From assembly GCF_010729895.1 (NCBI RefSeq), contig NZ_AP022612.1, forward strand, positions 1 through 64,000: 64,000 nt of DNA, written 5' to 3'. Position 1 is the first letter of the stretch. Every line of letters begins with the position of its first letter. The DNA is from Mycolicibacterium confluentis (GTDB lineage Bacteria; Actinomycetota; Actinomycetes; Mycobacteriales; Mycobacteriaceae). The translations under genes were made by a program, and so were the position numbers. The notes beneath the pieces were generated by a model. The model saw only the letters and a program-made list of their open reading frames with translations. It searched no databases and was not told where the DNA came from. Shown here one piece after another: positions 40,401 through 48,144 of the stretch.

Positions 40401-41313
40401 ACGCCACCACGGTGGCCTCGGTGGGTCCGTAGGTGTTCCACACTTCGCGGCCCTCGACCGCGAGTCGTTCGACGAGTTCGGGCGGGCACGCCTCGCCGCC
40501 GAAGATCAGCAGCCGCACCTGTTCGAGAGCTTCGGCGGGCCACAGCGCGGCCAGCGTGGGCACGGTCGAGACGACCGAGATGTCGCGGGACACCAACCAC
40601 GGGCCGAGGTCCATGCCACTGCGGACCAGTGACCGTGGGGCGGGCACCAGGCACGCGCCGTGGCGCCACGCCAGCCACATCTCCTCGCAGGACGCGTCGA
40701 AGGCCACCGACAACCCGGCCAGCACGCGGTCTCCGGGCCCGATCGGGTTGTCCTGCAGGAACATCCGTGCCTCGGCGTCGACGAAGGCCGCGGCGCTGCG
40801 GTGTGTGACCGCGACACCCTTGGGGGTACCCGTCGAGCCCGAGGTGAAGATGATCCACGCGTCGTCGCGCCCCAGCGGTGCCCCGGCCCGCCACCCTCGC
40901 GACGAACCGGACCCGCGGACCAGGCCCGCCTCGGTGATGATCCCGACCACCTGGGCCTCGGAGAACACCAGTTCGGCCCGTTCGGCGGGGTCGTCGGCGT
41001 CGACGGGGACGTAGGCCGCCCCCGTGGCCAGGGCCGACAGGATTGCGACGTAGAGCGCATAGCTGCCCGACGGCATCCGGATCCCGATCCGGTCGCCGCG
41101 ACCGATGCCCCGCGCGGCCAGCCACGCGACGCTGTCCTCGATGTCGGTGATCAGTTCGCTGTATGTCAGCTGGACGTCGCCGTCGTCGATGGCTGCGGCG
41201 TCTGGATACCGCGCCGCGGTCTCGTAGAGGATGTCGATCAGGGTTCGGGGTTCCGGGGCATCCCCCGAGAGCAGATACTGCGGGGGGATCTGCGAGACGG
41301 GGTCCGCTGCCAC
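37432..41313 (-). CDS. Pls/PosA-type nonribosomal amino acid polymer synthetase-like protein
   Basis: This is a 1293-residue protein. Residues 25-490 form an adenylation domain: FTSGSTGTPKG (157-166), FDAS (205-208), NTYGPTEAT (293-301), GRADDQVKVGGRRIE (393-407) and the catalytic Lys in TSGKVDR (480-486). A carrier domain follows, with its pantetheine Ser at 537 (LGGGS). From about 590 on, pairs of membrane helices alternate with three left-handed beta-helix acyltransferase-like domains. This is the layout and length of epsilon-poly-lysine synthetase Pls (~1319 residues). Specificity positions read about D-A-E-T-I-G-T-V-V; the acidic residue at the third position fits a basic amino acid. There is no condensation domain. 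Confidence 0.9.
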   Translation of the reverse strand: MAADPVSQIPPQYLLSGDAPEPRTLIDILYETAARYPDAAAIDDGDVQLTYSELITDIEDSVAWLAARGIGRGDRIGIRMPSGSYALYVAILSALATGAAYVPVDADDPAERAELVFSEAQVVGIITEAGLVRGSGSSRGWRAGAPLGRDDAWIIFTSGSTGTPKGVAVTHRSAAAFVDAEARMFLQDNPIGPGDRVLAGLSVAFDASCEEMWLAWRHGACLVPAPRSLVRSGMDLGPWLVSRDISVVSTVPTLAALWPAEALEQVRLLIFGGEACPPELVERLAVEGREVWNTYGPTEATVVACLAKLDGTGPVTIGLPLPGWDLAVVDPEGNPVGYGQTGELVIGGVGLARYLDPDKDAEKYAEMPTLGWSRAYRSGDLVRLEPDGLCFQGRADDQVKVGGRRIELGEVDSALVNLPGVSGGAAAVRRTASGTPLLVGYVASTDPDFDVHAARAALAESLPAALVPRLVLVDELPTRTSGKVDRDALPWPVGDADADDTLELAGTMGWLAGLWRDVLGARVDGPEADFFALGGGSLAAAQLVAALRARYPEVTVAQLYDHPRLGSLAGFLDELAPPVKVETRRVEPTGVGTQAVQVAAALPLATLTGLQWVTWLALANNVLAAVHPLPWLAELNWWWVIVAFVLFITPLGRMGIAAVAAQMMLSNLEPGTYRRGGSEHLRVWLAERLSEASGAENLAGAPWLVYYARALGNKVGKGVDLHSTPPVTGMLTLGHRSSIEPEVDLSGHWIDGDLFHVGPITIGNDATVGARTTLLPGAVVGKNADVAAGSGVIGKVKNGQYWKGSPAVKSGKARHPWPEHRPPRALGWVPVYGVTSLVLGALPLLALAAGLAVIALAVRDTQTLSAAIVPALLWVPVATLASLGVYAALTVVLVRLLSIGLTEGYHPVRSRVGWQLWATERLMDGARNYLFPLYASLLTPIWLRLLGAEVGRGTEISTALLTPKFTVIEDGAFLADDTMVASYELGGGWIHAAKATIGKRAFLGNSGITQPGRRVPDDGLVAVLSATPPKAKRGSSWLGSPPIRLRRQPTAADALRTFHPSLGLRIMRGAVETCRLIPVMVSFAIGVAVLGALQAIAHHFGWGWATLSGGVVLLAAGALAGTISVIAKWVVVGRIRTVEHPLWSSFVWRNEVSDTFVETVAAPWFARAASGTPVINIWLRGLGADIGRGVWCETYWLPEADLVTLERGSTVNRGCVVQTHLFHDRIMRMDTVVLEDGATLGTHCVALPAARLGAGATVGPASLVMRGDEVPSSTRWQGNPIAPWPVSGRKRRR

Positions 41314-41419
41314 AAGTCGAAAATACTAAGCGCCCGCGGCATCGGCATCGGCACCGTCGCGTCAAGCGGGCGTTTTGGTGACGAGTTCTCACTTTGCGGG
41401 TAGACCTGACAGACTGGCT

Positions 41420-41527
41420 GTCAGAGGGGAGTACTCCTTCGCCGCGGAGTCGTCATCACGTCGACCGTCATCGGACGACCGGCGCCGTGGGCCGCATCGA
41501 CGATTAGCGGCGGAAGAGACCTCTGGC
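41420..41527 (+). promoter_or_regulatory. yybP-ykoY manganese riboswitch upstream of terC
   Basis: The closing stem P1 pairs CAGAGG (41422-41427) with CCTCTG (41520-41525). It is followed by the conserved GGGGAGTA, a P2 hairpin ACTCC/GGAGT, CGTCATCACG, and before the 3' strand a GCCGC/GCGGC hairpin and GGAAGAGACC. These are the landmark elements of the yybP-ykoY aptamer, which binds Mn2+ and usually activates Mn exporters and TerC/Alx proteins. An upstream hairpin (CTGACAG 41406-41412, CTGTCAG 41418-41424) shares three bases with P1 and could compete with it. Confidence 0.85.
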
Positions 41528-41552
41528 GTTTTGGCGACCGGAGGATTTCTGC

Positions 41553-42527
41553 ATGAACGTGTCCGCTCTTGAGTGGGCCATCACGCTCGGCGTGACTGTG
41601 GCTGTACTGCTTTTCGACGTGGTGGTCATTGGCCGCAGGCCCCATGAGCCGTCGACGCGGGAATGCGCGACGTATCTGTCGATCTACGTGGGTCTGGCGA
41701 TCCTGTTCGGCATCTTCGTGTGGAATTTCCACGACCGGCAGTTCGGCCTGGAGTTCTTCGCCGGCTGGCTCACCGAGTACAGCCTGTCGATCGACAACCT
41801 GTTCATCTTCATCATCATCATGGCCAGCTTCAAGGTGCCCAAGGTGTATCAGCAGCAGGCCCTGCTGGTCGGCATCATCCTGGCGTTGATCTTCCGCGGC
41901 ATCTTCATCGCGCTCGGTGCGGTCGCCATCAACCAGTTCTCCTGGATCTTCTACATCTTCGGCGCGTTCCTGGTCTACACCGCGATCCAGTTGGCGCGGG
42001 ACACCGACCACGACGACGATGCCGACAACAGGATCGTGAAGTTCGCGCGCAATCACCTCAAGTTCAGCGAGAACTGGGACGGGCTGAAACTGTGGGTCAA
42101 GGAGAACGGCTCGCGCGTCATGACGCCGATGTTCCTGGTGATCGTCGCGCTCGGCACCACCGACCTGCTGTTCGCGCTGGACTCGATCCCCGCCATCTAC
42201 GGCCTGACCCGCGAGCCCTACCTGGTGTTCACGGCCAACGTGTTCGCCCTGATGGGCCTGCGCCAGCTCTACTTCCTGCTGGGCGACCTGCTCGACCGGC
42301 TGGTGTACCTGTCCCAGGGCCTGGCCTTCATCCTGCTGTTCATCGGCGTGAAGCTGATCCTGCACGCCCTGCACGAGAACGAGCTTCCGTTCATCAACGG
42401 CGGTGAGCACGTGGCGGTGCCGGAGATCCCGACGCTGTGGAGCCTCGGCGTGATCATCCTCACTCTGTTCATCACGATGATATTGAGCCTGCTCAAGACA
42501 CGCGCCGAGGCCAAGCGGTCGGCGTAG
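41553..42527 (+). CDS. terC: TerC/Alx-family membrane protein, probable Mn2+ exporter
   Basis: This 324-residue protein has about nine hydrophobic segments. It carries the family's conserved acidic residues in ALLFDVV-like, SLSIDNLF and TTDLLFALDSIPAI. The ATG at 41553 is preceded by GGAGGA. TerC proteins move Mn2+ out of the cell or metallate secreted proteins, and the riboswitch in the leader supports manganese as the signal. It is divergent from the NRPS gene. Confidence 0.93.
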   Translation: MNVSALEWAITLGVTVAVLLFDVVVIGRRPHEPSTRECATYLSIYVGLAILFGIFVWNFHDRQFGLEFFAGWLTEYSLSIDNLFIFIIIMASFKVPKVYQQQALLVGIILALIFRGIFIALGAVAINQFSWIFYIFGAFLVYTAIQLARDTDHDDDADNRIVKFARNHLKFSENWDGLKLWVKENGSRVMTPMFLVIVALGTTDLLFALDSIPAIYGLTREPYLVFTANVFALMGLRQLYFLLGDLLDRLVYLSQGLAFILLFIGVKLILHALHENELPFINGGEHVAVPEIPTLWSLGVIILTLFITMILSLLKTRAEAKRSA

Positions 42528-42563
42528 TTCCGCTCTGCCTGAGCGCAACCGACGACGTGCGAC

Positions 42564-42588
42564 ATGGGGCCGCTTAGCGTGGCCCCAT
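42564..42588. promoter_or_regulatory. perfect inverted repeat framing a -10 element
   Basis: ATGGGGCC (42564-42571) and GGCCCCAT (42581-42588) are perfect 8-bp arms. Between them lies TAGCGT (42575-42580), a -10 hexamer ending 6 nt before the ATG at 42587, and the right arm includes the start codon. A protein bound here would block a leaderless promoter; as RNA, it could only fold if transcription began further upstream. Confidence 0.55.
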
Positions 42589-43000
42589 GTCCTCGTTGCG
42601 CATCTTCATCGCCGGTTCCGACAGCGCTGCGGACTGGACCGAACTGACCGCCGGAGCCGAACCGGCCGTGCGGATTCAGGCGCGAGACCTCCAGCATGCG
42701 CAGCGGGCCAGCCGTCGAGTCCGGGCCGAGGCGGCCGTCGAGTCGGCCGTCGTGCTCGATCTCGAGGTGCTGATCGCCGACGACAGGCGCACGGCCCGCA
42801 GGCTGATGTCCTCGGTGACCTCCGAGCACGACACCGTGCACTACGTCGGCACGGTCGACGGCCTGGCTGGACTGGTGGCCGACATCTACTCCGCCGGGGT
42901 GGCCGACGGCGTGACGCTGATCCCGGTGTCGCCGGAGCAGGACGCCCGCGCCCTCGGGGAGAGCACCCTGCAGCGCCTGCGGTTCAAGACGGCCTGCTGA
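42587..43000 (+). CDS. small protein resembling the C-terminal part of luciferase-like monooxygenases
   Basis: This 137-residue soluble protein ends in a stretch (VHYVGTVDGLAGLVADIYSAGVADGVTLIPVSP, in parts) that follows the pattern VGTPEQVADxLxxxxxAGxxDGFxLxP of flavin-dependent luciferase-like enzymes. At this size it lacks the full barrel and flavin site, so it is either a remnant adapted to another use or coincidentally similar. It starts at the ATG in the right arm of the inverted repeat and converges with uraD. Confidence 0.72.
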   Translation: MSSLRIFIAGSDSAADWTELTAGAEPAVRIQARDLQHAQRASRRVRAEAAVESAVVLDLEVLIADDRRTARRLMSSVTSEHDTVHYVGTVDGLAGLVADIYSAGVADGVTLIPVSPEQDARALGESTLQRLRFKTAC

Positions 43001-43012
43001 GGGGCTCCTCAG
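42997..43012. terminator. short hairpin across two converging stop codons
   Basis: CTGAGG (42997-43002) pairs with CCTCAG (43007-43012) around a GGCT tetraloop, covering the stop of the rightward gene and the end of the leftward uraD-like gene. Confidence 0.4.
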
Positions 43013-43533
43013 TACCAGTTCTGATAGCCGCCCTCGGGGCCGAGCATGCGCTCCAACCGGGTGCGATTGATGCGGGCCAACTCGTTGCGCACGACCTTGC
43101 GTTCGGTCTCGGTGTCGTTGTGCAGACGGTCGGTGACGGCGCAGAGCACCTCGCGGGCGGTCTGACCGCCGCAGCACATGATGAACCCGAAGCCGAACTT
43201 GTCCTCGTAGTCCTGCGCCGTGGTGCGCAGTGTCGCCATCACCGCCTCGTCCTCGTCCCAGACCGAGCACTGTTCGGCGTGGGACTTGAGGCTGCGGGGC
43301 CGGCGGCCGACGTGCGGATACGCCACCAGGATCTGGTCCACGGCCGTCTCGGACAGGCTGAACAGCAGTGAATCGGCGCGCCGGAACAGCGCGTCGTGGC
43401 TCGCATACGGCCGGTTATCGGCCAGTGCGTGAGCCAGGATGACGCTGTTGCAGCATTCGTAGAGTGCGTGCACCGCGCGACTCTCGGACAGCGCATTGAA
43501 CGCGTCCAACCCCATCCCCTGATGCATCAGCAC
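43009..43533 (-). CDS. uraD: OHCU decarboxylase-like protein (UraD), altered active site
   Basis: This 174-residue all-helical protein matches the 2-oxo-4-hydroxy-4-carboxy-5-ureidoimidazoline decarboxylase family of uric-acid breakdown: SHAEQCSV corresponds to SxxEQ, and DYEDKFGFGFIMC to the conserved YxxKFGFxF. At the expected catalytic HPxIG the sequence is AYPHVG (Tyr72, His74), so the key His is missing or displaced by two residues. No uricase or transthyretin-like HIU hydrolase gene is adjacent. The start is a GTG at 43533; ATGs at 43527 and 43515 are alternatives. Confidence 0.8.
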   Translation of the reverse strand: MLMHQGMGLDAFNALSESRAVHALYECCNSVILAHALADNRPYASHDALFRRADSLLFSLSETAVDQILVAYPHVGRRPRSLKSHAEQCSVWDEDEAVMATLRTTAQDYEDKFGFGFIMCCGGQTAREVLCAVTDRLHNDTETERKVVRNELARINRTRLERMLGPEGGYQNWY

Positions 43534-43593
43534 ACAATCATCATGAGAACTCGATTGGACAGCGGCGTTACCCCGTGTTACGGGGAGGAAAAA

Positions 43594-44088
43594 TCAGTGC
43601 CCGCTGGTCTTGAATCGCTCAATCGAGCGCTCGACCTCGGCCTCGGCCTCGGCGCGCCCGACCCAGTCGGCGGCCTTGACGAACTTGTTGGGCTCGAGGT
43701 CCTTGTAGTGCACGAAGAAGTGCTTGATGGCCTCGAGTTCGAAGTCCGACACGTCGCCGATGTCCTGGATGTGGTCCCAGCGCTTGTCGCCCGCGGGCAC
43801 ACACAGCACCTTGTCGTCGCCGCCGGCCTCGTCGACCATCTTGAACATGCCCACGGGGCGGGCCTCGACGATCACACCGGGGAACACGGACTCGGGGAGC
43901 AGCACCATGGCGTCCAACGGGTCGCCGTCCTCACCAAGGGTGTCCTCGATGAAGCCGTAGTCGGCCGGGTAGGCCATCGGGGTGTAGAGGTAGCGGTCCA
44001 AGCGCACGCGGCCGGTCTCGTGATCGACCTCGTACTTGTTGCGCTGTCCCTTGGGGATCTCAATCGTCACGTCGAATTCCACCGGCAT
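43594..44088 (-). CDS. ppa: inorganic pyrophosphatase
   Basis: This 164-residue family I pyrophosphatase hydrolyses PPi in the cytoplasm. The signature [10 protein letters not shown] supplies three metal-binding aspartates; [14 protein letters not shown] and [11 protein letters not shown] are the other active-site segments. The ATG at 44088 has AAGGAG upstream; the open frame extends to 44115. It corresponds to Rv3628 and is divergent from dacB. Confidence 0.97.
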   Translation of the reverse strand: MPVEFDVTIEIPKGQRNKYEVDHETGRVRLDRYLYTPMAYPADYGFIEDTLGEDGDPLDAMVLLPESVFPGVIVEARPVGMFKMVDEAGGDDKVLCVPAGDKRWDHIQDIGDVSDFELEAIKHFFVHYKDLEPNKFVKAADWVGRAEAEAEVERSIERFKTSGH

Positions 44089-44163
44089 GGCTCCTTCGCC
44101 TCGCTGGGTCTGCAAAGTCTCGGAGCCACCCTAACGTGAACGGGTCGACGGTTGATGGGGCGA

Positions 44164-44169
44164 TACCCT
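44164..44169 (+). promoter_or_regulatory. -10 hexamer TACCCT, predicts leaderless dacB mRNA
   Basis: TACCCT ends exactly 7 nt before the ATG of dacB at 44177, with no Shine-Dalgarno. Confidence 0.6.
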
Positions 44170-44176
44170 GCTCTAC

Positions 44177-45562
44177 ATGCATCCACAGCGGTGGCGCCGC
44201 GCCACTCACCTTCTGGTGGGACTCGGCGTACTCGCCGTCGTGGTCATCGCGGTCGCCGCCGCGGCGATCTTCGTGGGCGATCGGCACGGTGGTGACGCCC
44301 AGGCTGCGCCGCGCCCGGCACCCGCCGCGGCCAACCCGGGAGTGGTGCCCGTCGCCGACGACTCGGAGATGCCGACCGGGAGGGGGCTGGCCGCCACGCT
44401 GGCACCGCCGCTGGCAGATCCCAATCTGGGCCTCCTGACCGGACGCATCACCGATGCGCTCACGGGCGACCAACTGTGGCAGCAGGGCGACGACCTGCCG
44501 ATGCAGCCCGCGTCCACCAACAAGGTGCTGACCGCCGGGGCCGCTCTGCTGACGCTCGACCGAGACGCGCGCATCACCACCAGGGTGGTCGCCGCCGACC
44601 AGACGAGGGCCCCGGGCCTGGTGGTCCTTGTGGGGGCGGGGGACCCGACACTGTCGGCGGCACCGCCCGAGCAGGACACCTGGTATCGCGGCGCCGCACG
44701 GATCAGCGACCTCGCTGATCAGGTCCGCCGCAGCGGCGTCGACGTCACCGCGGTCCAGGTCGACACGTCACTGTTCACCGGTCCCAAGATGGCGCCGGGC
44801 TGGGATCCGGCCGACATCGACGGCGGCGACATCGCGCCCATCGAATCGGTGATGCTCGACGGTGGCCGCACTCAACCCACGACCGTCGAATCCCGACGGT
44901 CGCTGACCCCGGCGCTGGACGCGGGCCGGGCGCTGGCCGCCGCCCTCGGCGTGGATCCCGCGACCGTCACCACCGCCCCCGGGCCGGCCACCGGCCAGGA
45001 GTTGGCCTCGGTGCAGTCCGCCGCGCTGATCGAGCGTCTTCGGCAGATGATGGTCACCTCCGACAACGTCATGGCGGAGTCCATCGGGCGTGAGGTGGCC
45101 GCCCAGCAGCGCCGGCCCCTGAGCTTCAGCGGCGCCGTCGACGCGATCACCGGCACGCTCAAGGCCGAGGGCGTCGACGTGGACGGCGCCCGGCTCGTCG
45201 ACTCCAGCGGCCTGTCCGTGGACAACCGGTTGACGGCCACGACTCTCGACGAGGTGGTCGGTCTGGCCGCGGGCCCGGACCATCGCGAACTGCGTCCGCT
45301 GCTGGACCTGCTGCCGATCGCGGGAGGCTCGGGCACGCTGTCGGACCGCTTCCTGGACCCGGTGGCCAGCCAGGGCGCCGCGGGGTGGCTGCGGGCCAAG
45401 ACCGGCTCGCTGACCGGTACCAATGCTCTGGCCGGCGTGGTGACGGACCGTAGCGGGCGGGTGCTGACCTTCTCATTCCTGTCCAACAACGCCGGGCCGA
45501 CGGGTCGGCTCGCGATCGACGCACTGGCGGCGACGCTGCGCACCTGCGGGTGCGTCCGATGA
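44177..45562 (+). CDS. dacB: D-alanyl-D-alanine carboxypeptidase (PBP4 class)
   Basis: This 461-residue class C low-molecular-mass penicillin-binding protein trims peptidoglycan peptides. An N-terminal membrane anchor or signal (HLLVGLGVLAVVVIAVAAAAIF) precedes the periplasmic domain. SxxK is PASTNK, SxN is SDN in VTSDNVMAES, and KTG is in AKTGSLTG. It corresponds to Rv3627c. Its stop overlaps the next gene as ATGA. Confidence 0.95.
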   Translation: MHPQRWRRATHLLVGLGVLAVVVIAVAAAAIFVGDRHGGDAQAAPRPAPAAANPGVVPVADDSEMPTGRGLAATLAPPLADPNLGLLTGRITDALTGDQLWQQGDDLPMQPASTNKVLTAGAALLTLDRDARITTRVVAADQTRAPGLVVLVGAGDPTLSAAPPEQDTWYRGAARISDLADQVRRSGVDVTAVQVDTSLFTGPKMAPGWDPADIDGGDIAPIESVMLDGGRTQPTTVESRRSLTPALDAGRALAAALGVDPATVTTAPGPATGQELASVQSAALIERLRQMMVTSDNVMAESIGREVAAQQRRPLSFSGAVDAITGTLKAEGVDVDGARLVDSSGLSVDNRLTATTLDEVVGLAAGPDHRELRPLLDLLPIAGGSGTLSDRFLDPVASQGAAGWLRAKTGSLTGTNALAGVVTDRSGRVLTFSFLSNNAGPTGRLAIDALAATLRTCGCVR

Positions 45563-46566
45563 GCAGCACGGTCGGCGAGGCCGTCGACTGGCAGTTCGCC
45601 GCGACACTCGGCGCCCGGTTGGCCCGTCCCGCCCCGCCGGTGACCGACTACACCCGCAATCAGGCACTCGAGGAGCTGGCCGGGGCCTCGCGCGCGGCCG
45701 AACCGCCGGTCCGCGAGGTCACCCGGCTGCACACCGACGGCCCAGTGCCCGACGCCCGCATCGTCGACCGCCCCGACTGGATCCGCGCGGCCAGCGAGTC
45801 CATGCGCGTGATGACCGGCGGAGAACAGCGCGCCAGCGGTCTGTTGACCGGCAGGATCACGGGTGCGCAGACCGGCGCCGTGCTGGCGTTCGTCTCCTCG
45901 GGCATCCTCGGCCAGTACGACCCGTTTTCGCCCGACGGCGGGAAGCTGCTGTTGGTGTATCCCAACATCATCGCGGTGGAACGCCAATTGCGCGTGCCAC
46001 CAAAGGATTTCCGGTTGTGGGTGTGCCTGCATGAGGTGACCCATCGCGTGCAGTTCACCGCGAACCCGTGGCTGGCCGGGTATATGGCCGAGACGCTGGG
46101 TGTGCTCACCAGCGACGCCGGCGACGAATTCACTGCCGTCGTAAGACGTTTGGCGGAGTTCGCCCGAGACCGAAGTGACGGTGTGGTGGGCTTCCTGCGG
46201 GCCGTGCAGTCCGAACCTCAGCAGCAGGCCCTGGACCGACTCCTGGTTCTCGGCACGCTGCTCGAAGGCCACGCCGACCATGTGATGGACGCCGTGGGTC
46301 CGGCGGTCGTGCCGTCGGTCACCACCATCCGGCGCCGGTTCGACGACCGCAGGCAGCGCAGACAGCCTCCGCTGCAACGACTTCTGCGGGCACTGCTGGG
46401 AATCGACGCCAAGCTTGCGCAGTACACCCGTGGCAAGGCGTTCGTCGACCATGTCGTGGAACGCGTCGGCATGGACGACTTCAACACCATCTGGACGAGC
46501 GCGGAGACCCTGCCGTTGCCCGCTGAAATCGATGAGCCGCAGCTGTGGATCGACCGGATTCTGTAG
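45559..46566 (+). CDS. zinc-dependent metallopeptidase-like protein (DUF2342)
   Basis: This 335-residue protein has the zincin motif HEVTHRVQF near residue 157 and a downstream Glu in TLLEGHADHVMD, the coenzyme F420 biosynthesis-associated/DUF2342 pattern. The ATG at 45559 overlaps the dacB stop; a GTG at 45550 is possible. No signal peptide is visible. It corresponds to Rv3626c. Its substrate is unknown. It overlaps tilS by 22 nt. Confidence 0.9.
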   Translation: MSSTVGEAVDWQFAATLGARLARPAPPVTDYTRNQALEELAGASRAAEPPVREVTRLHTDGPVPDARIVDRPDWIRAASESMRVMTGGEQRASGLLTGRITGAQTGAVLAFVSSGILGQYDPFSPDGGKLLLVYPNIIAVERQLRVPPKDFRLWVCLHEVTHRVQFTANPWLAGYMAETLGVLTSDAGDEFTAVVRRLAEFARDRSDGVVGFLRAVQSEPQQQALDRLLVLGTLLEGHADHVMDAVGPAVVPSVTTIRRRFDDRRQRRQPPLQRLLRALLGIDAKLAQYTRGKAFVDHVVERVGMDDFNTIWTSAETLPLPAEIDEPQLWIDRIL

Positions 46567-47507
46567 GCCGGCTGCGCACCGCCGTCTCGAATTTCGCCAA
46601 GGAGTGGCTCCCTGGCGCCGATCGTTGGTGCGTCGCCCTCTCGGGCGGCCCGGATTCGCTGGCTCTCACCGCCGCGGCAGCGAGTCTGCTGCCGACCACC
46701 GCGCTGATCGTCGATCACGGACTGCAGGACGGCTCCGCGGCGGTCGCGCAGCGGGCGCGGGACCAGGCGATCGCCCTGGGATGCGTTGAGGCGCAGGTTC
46801 TCTCGGTCGAGGTCGGCGGTGACGGCGGTCCTGAGGCCGCGGCCCGGACGGCCCGCTACGCCGCACTGGCGCAGGCCCGCGACGGCGCACCGGTGCTGAT
46901 TGGCCACACTCTCGACGATCAGGCCGAGACCGTGCTGCTGGGCTTGGGCCGCGGATCCGGTCCCCGGTCGATCGCTGGGATAAGGCCCTACGACCCGCCG
47001 TGGTGTCGCCCGCTTCTGGGCGTGCGCCGTGAGGTGACCGAGGCGGCGTGTGATGCCCTGGGACTGCAGGCGTGGCGCGACCCGCACAACAACGACGCGC
47101 GCTACACCAGGTCGCGACTGCGGCACGAGGTGCTGCCACTGCTCGAGGACGTGCTCGGCGGCGGCGTCGCCCAGGCGCTGGCCCGCACCGCGACCGCGCT
47201 GCAGGAGGACGGTGACGTCCTCGACGAACTGACGACGCGGGCGGCCGCCCTGGTCGTGACCGAAGAGGGCCTCGACGCCGTGAAGCTGGCCCGCTTGCCG
47301 GCGGCCGTTCGCCTGCGCGCGATCCGGGAGTGGCTGCTGGCCGGCGGGGCGCGCAATCTGACCAGTCGGCACATCCGCGGAGTCGATGCGCTGGTGACGG
47401 CGTGGCGCGGGCAGGGTGGCGTCGCCATCGCCACCGAGTTCACCGACCGCCGGGTGTTCGCCGAACGCCGGGACGGCCGCTTGGTGCTGCGACACACACC
47501 ACGGTGA
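46545..47507 (+). CDS. tilS: tRNA(Ile)-lysidine synthetase
   Basis: This 320-residue N-type ATP pyrophosphatase puts lysine on C34 of tRNA-Ile(CAU), switching it to read AUA. The P-loop is LSGGPDS near residue 34, followed by VDHGLQDGS and HTLDDQAETVLLGLGRG. The C-terminal domains of long TilS are absent, as in other mycobacteria (Rv3625c/MesJ). The GTG at 46545 lies inside the previous gene. Confidence 0.95.
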   Translation: MDRPDSVGRLRTAVSNFAKEWLPGADRWCVALSGGPDSLALTAAAASLLPTTALIVDHGLQDGSAAVAQRARDQAIALGCVEAQVLSVEVGGDGGPEAAARTARYAALAQARDGAPVLIGHTLDDQAETVLLGLGRGSGPRSIAGIRPYDPPWCRPLLGVRREVTEAACDALGLQAWRDPHNNDARYTRSRLRHEVLPLLEDVLGGGVAQALARTATALQEDGDVLDELTTRAAALVVTEEGLDAVKLARLPAAVRLRAIREWLLAGGARNLTSRHIRGVDALVTAWRGQGGVAIATEFTDRRVFAERRDGRLVLRHTPR

Positions 47508-47555
47508 GCTCCCACCGCGTTGGTCCTGCACGCCGCAACGTGGCACGCTGTCAAC

Positions 47556-48131
47556 GTGCCAGTGAATTCTGCGGAAATCTATCCGGGGGACATCAAATCG
47601 GTGCTGCTGTCCGAAGAGGACATCCAGAACCGCACCGCTGAACTCGCGGCCCTGGTGGCAGCCGACTACCGCGAATTGCTGGGCTCAGAGGACCTGCTGC
47701 TCGTGACGGTGCTCAAAGGTGCCGTGATGTTCGTGACCGACCTCGCCCGTGCGATCCCGCTGCCCACGCAACTGGAGTTCATGGCCGTCAGCTCCTACGG
47801 ATCGTCGACGTCGTCGTCGGGCGTCGTGCGGATCCTCAAAGACCTCGACCGCGACATCAACGGCCGCGACGTCCTGATCGTCGAGGACATCATCGACTCG
47901 GGCCTCACGCTGTCGTGGCTGCTGCGCAACCTGGCCACCCGGAACCCGCGCTCGCTGGAGGTCTGCACGCTGCTGCGAAAGCCCGACGCGGTGCGCACCG
48001 ACATCGACGTCAAGTACGTCGGCTACGACATTCCGAACGAGTTCGTCGTCGGATACGGCCTCGACTACGCCGAACGGTATCGAGATCTGCCTTACATCGG
48101 CACACTGGAGCCGAAGGTCTACAGCCACTGA
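47556..48131 (+). CDS. hpt: hypoxanthine-guanine phosphoribosyltransferase
   Basis: This 191-residue purine-salvage enzyme has the PRPP motif [11 protein letters not shown] and the family segments [13 protein letters not shown] and VGYGLDY. The GTG at 47556 ([18 protein letters not shown]) is chosen as the nearest start to the conserved N-terminus; the open frame reaches 47520. It follows tilS, as in nearly all actinobacteria (Rv3624c). In M. tuberculosis ftsH and the PE/PPE-esx genes follow at a distance; here a molybdopterin enzyme does. Confidence 0.95.
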   Translation: MPVNSAEIYPGDIKSVLLSEEDIQNRTAELAALVAADYRELLGSEDLLLVTVLKGAVMFVTDLARAIPLPTQLEFMAVSSYGSSTSSSGVVRILKDLDRDINGRDVLIVEDIIDSGLTLSWLLRNLATRNPRSLEVCTLLRKPDAVRTDIDVKYVGYDIPNEFVVGYGLDYAERYRDLPYIGTLEPKVYSH

Positions 48132-48144
48132 TCTTGGAGGCGCC

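Noticed and set aside
38284..40632. 782-residue open frame antisense to the NRPS gene
   Set aside because: No recognisable domain; it follows the codon-position bias of the NRPS gene.
41407..41427. LexA or other repressor box from the CTGACAG dyad before terC
   Set aside because: It does not match the mycobacterial SOS box; the riboswitch context explains the region better.
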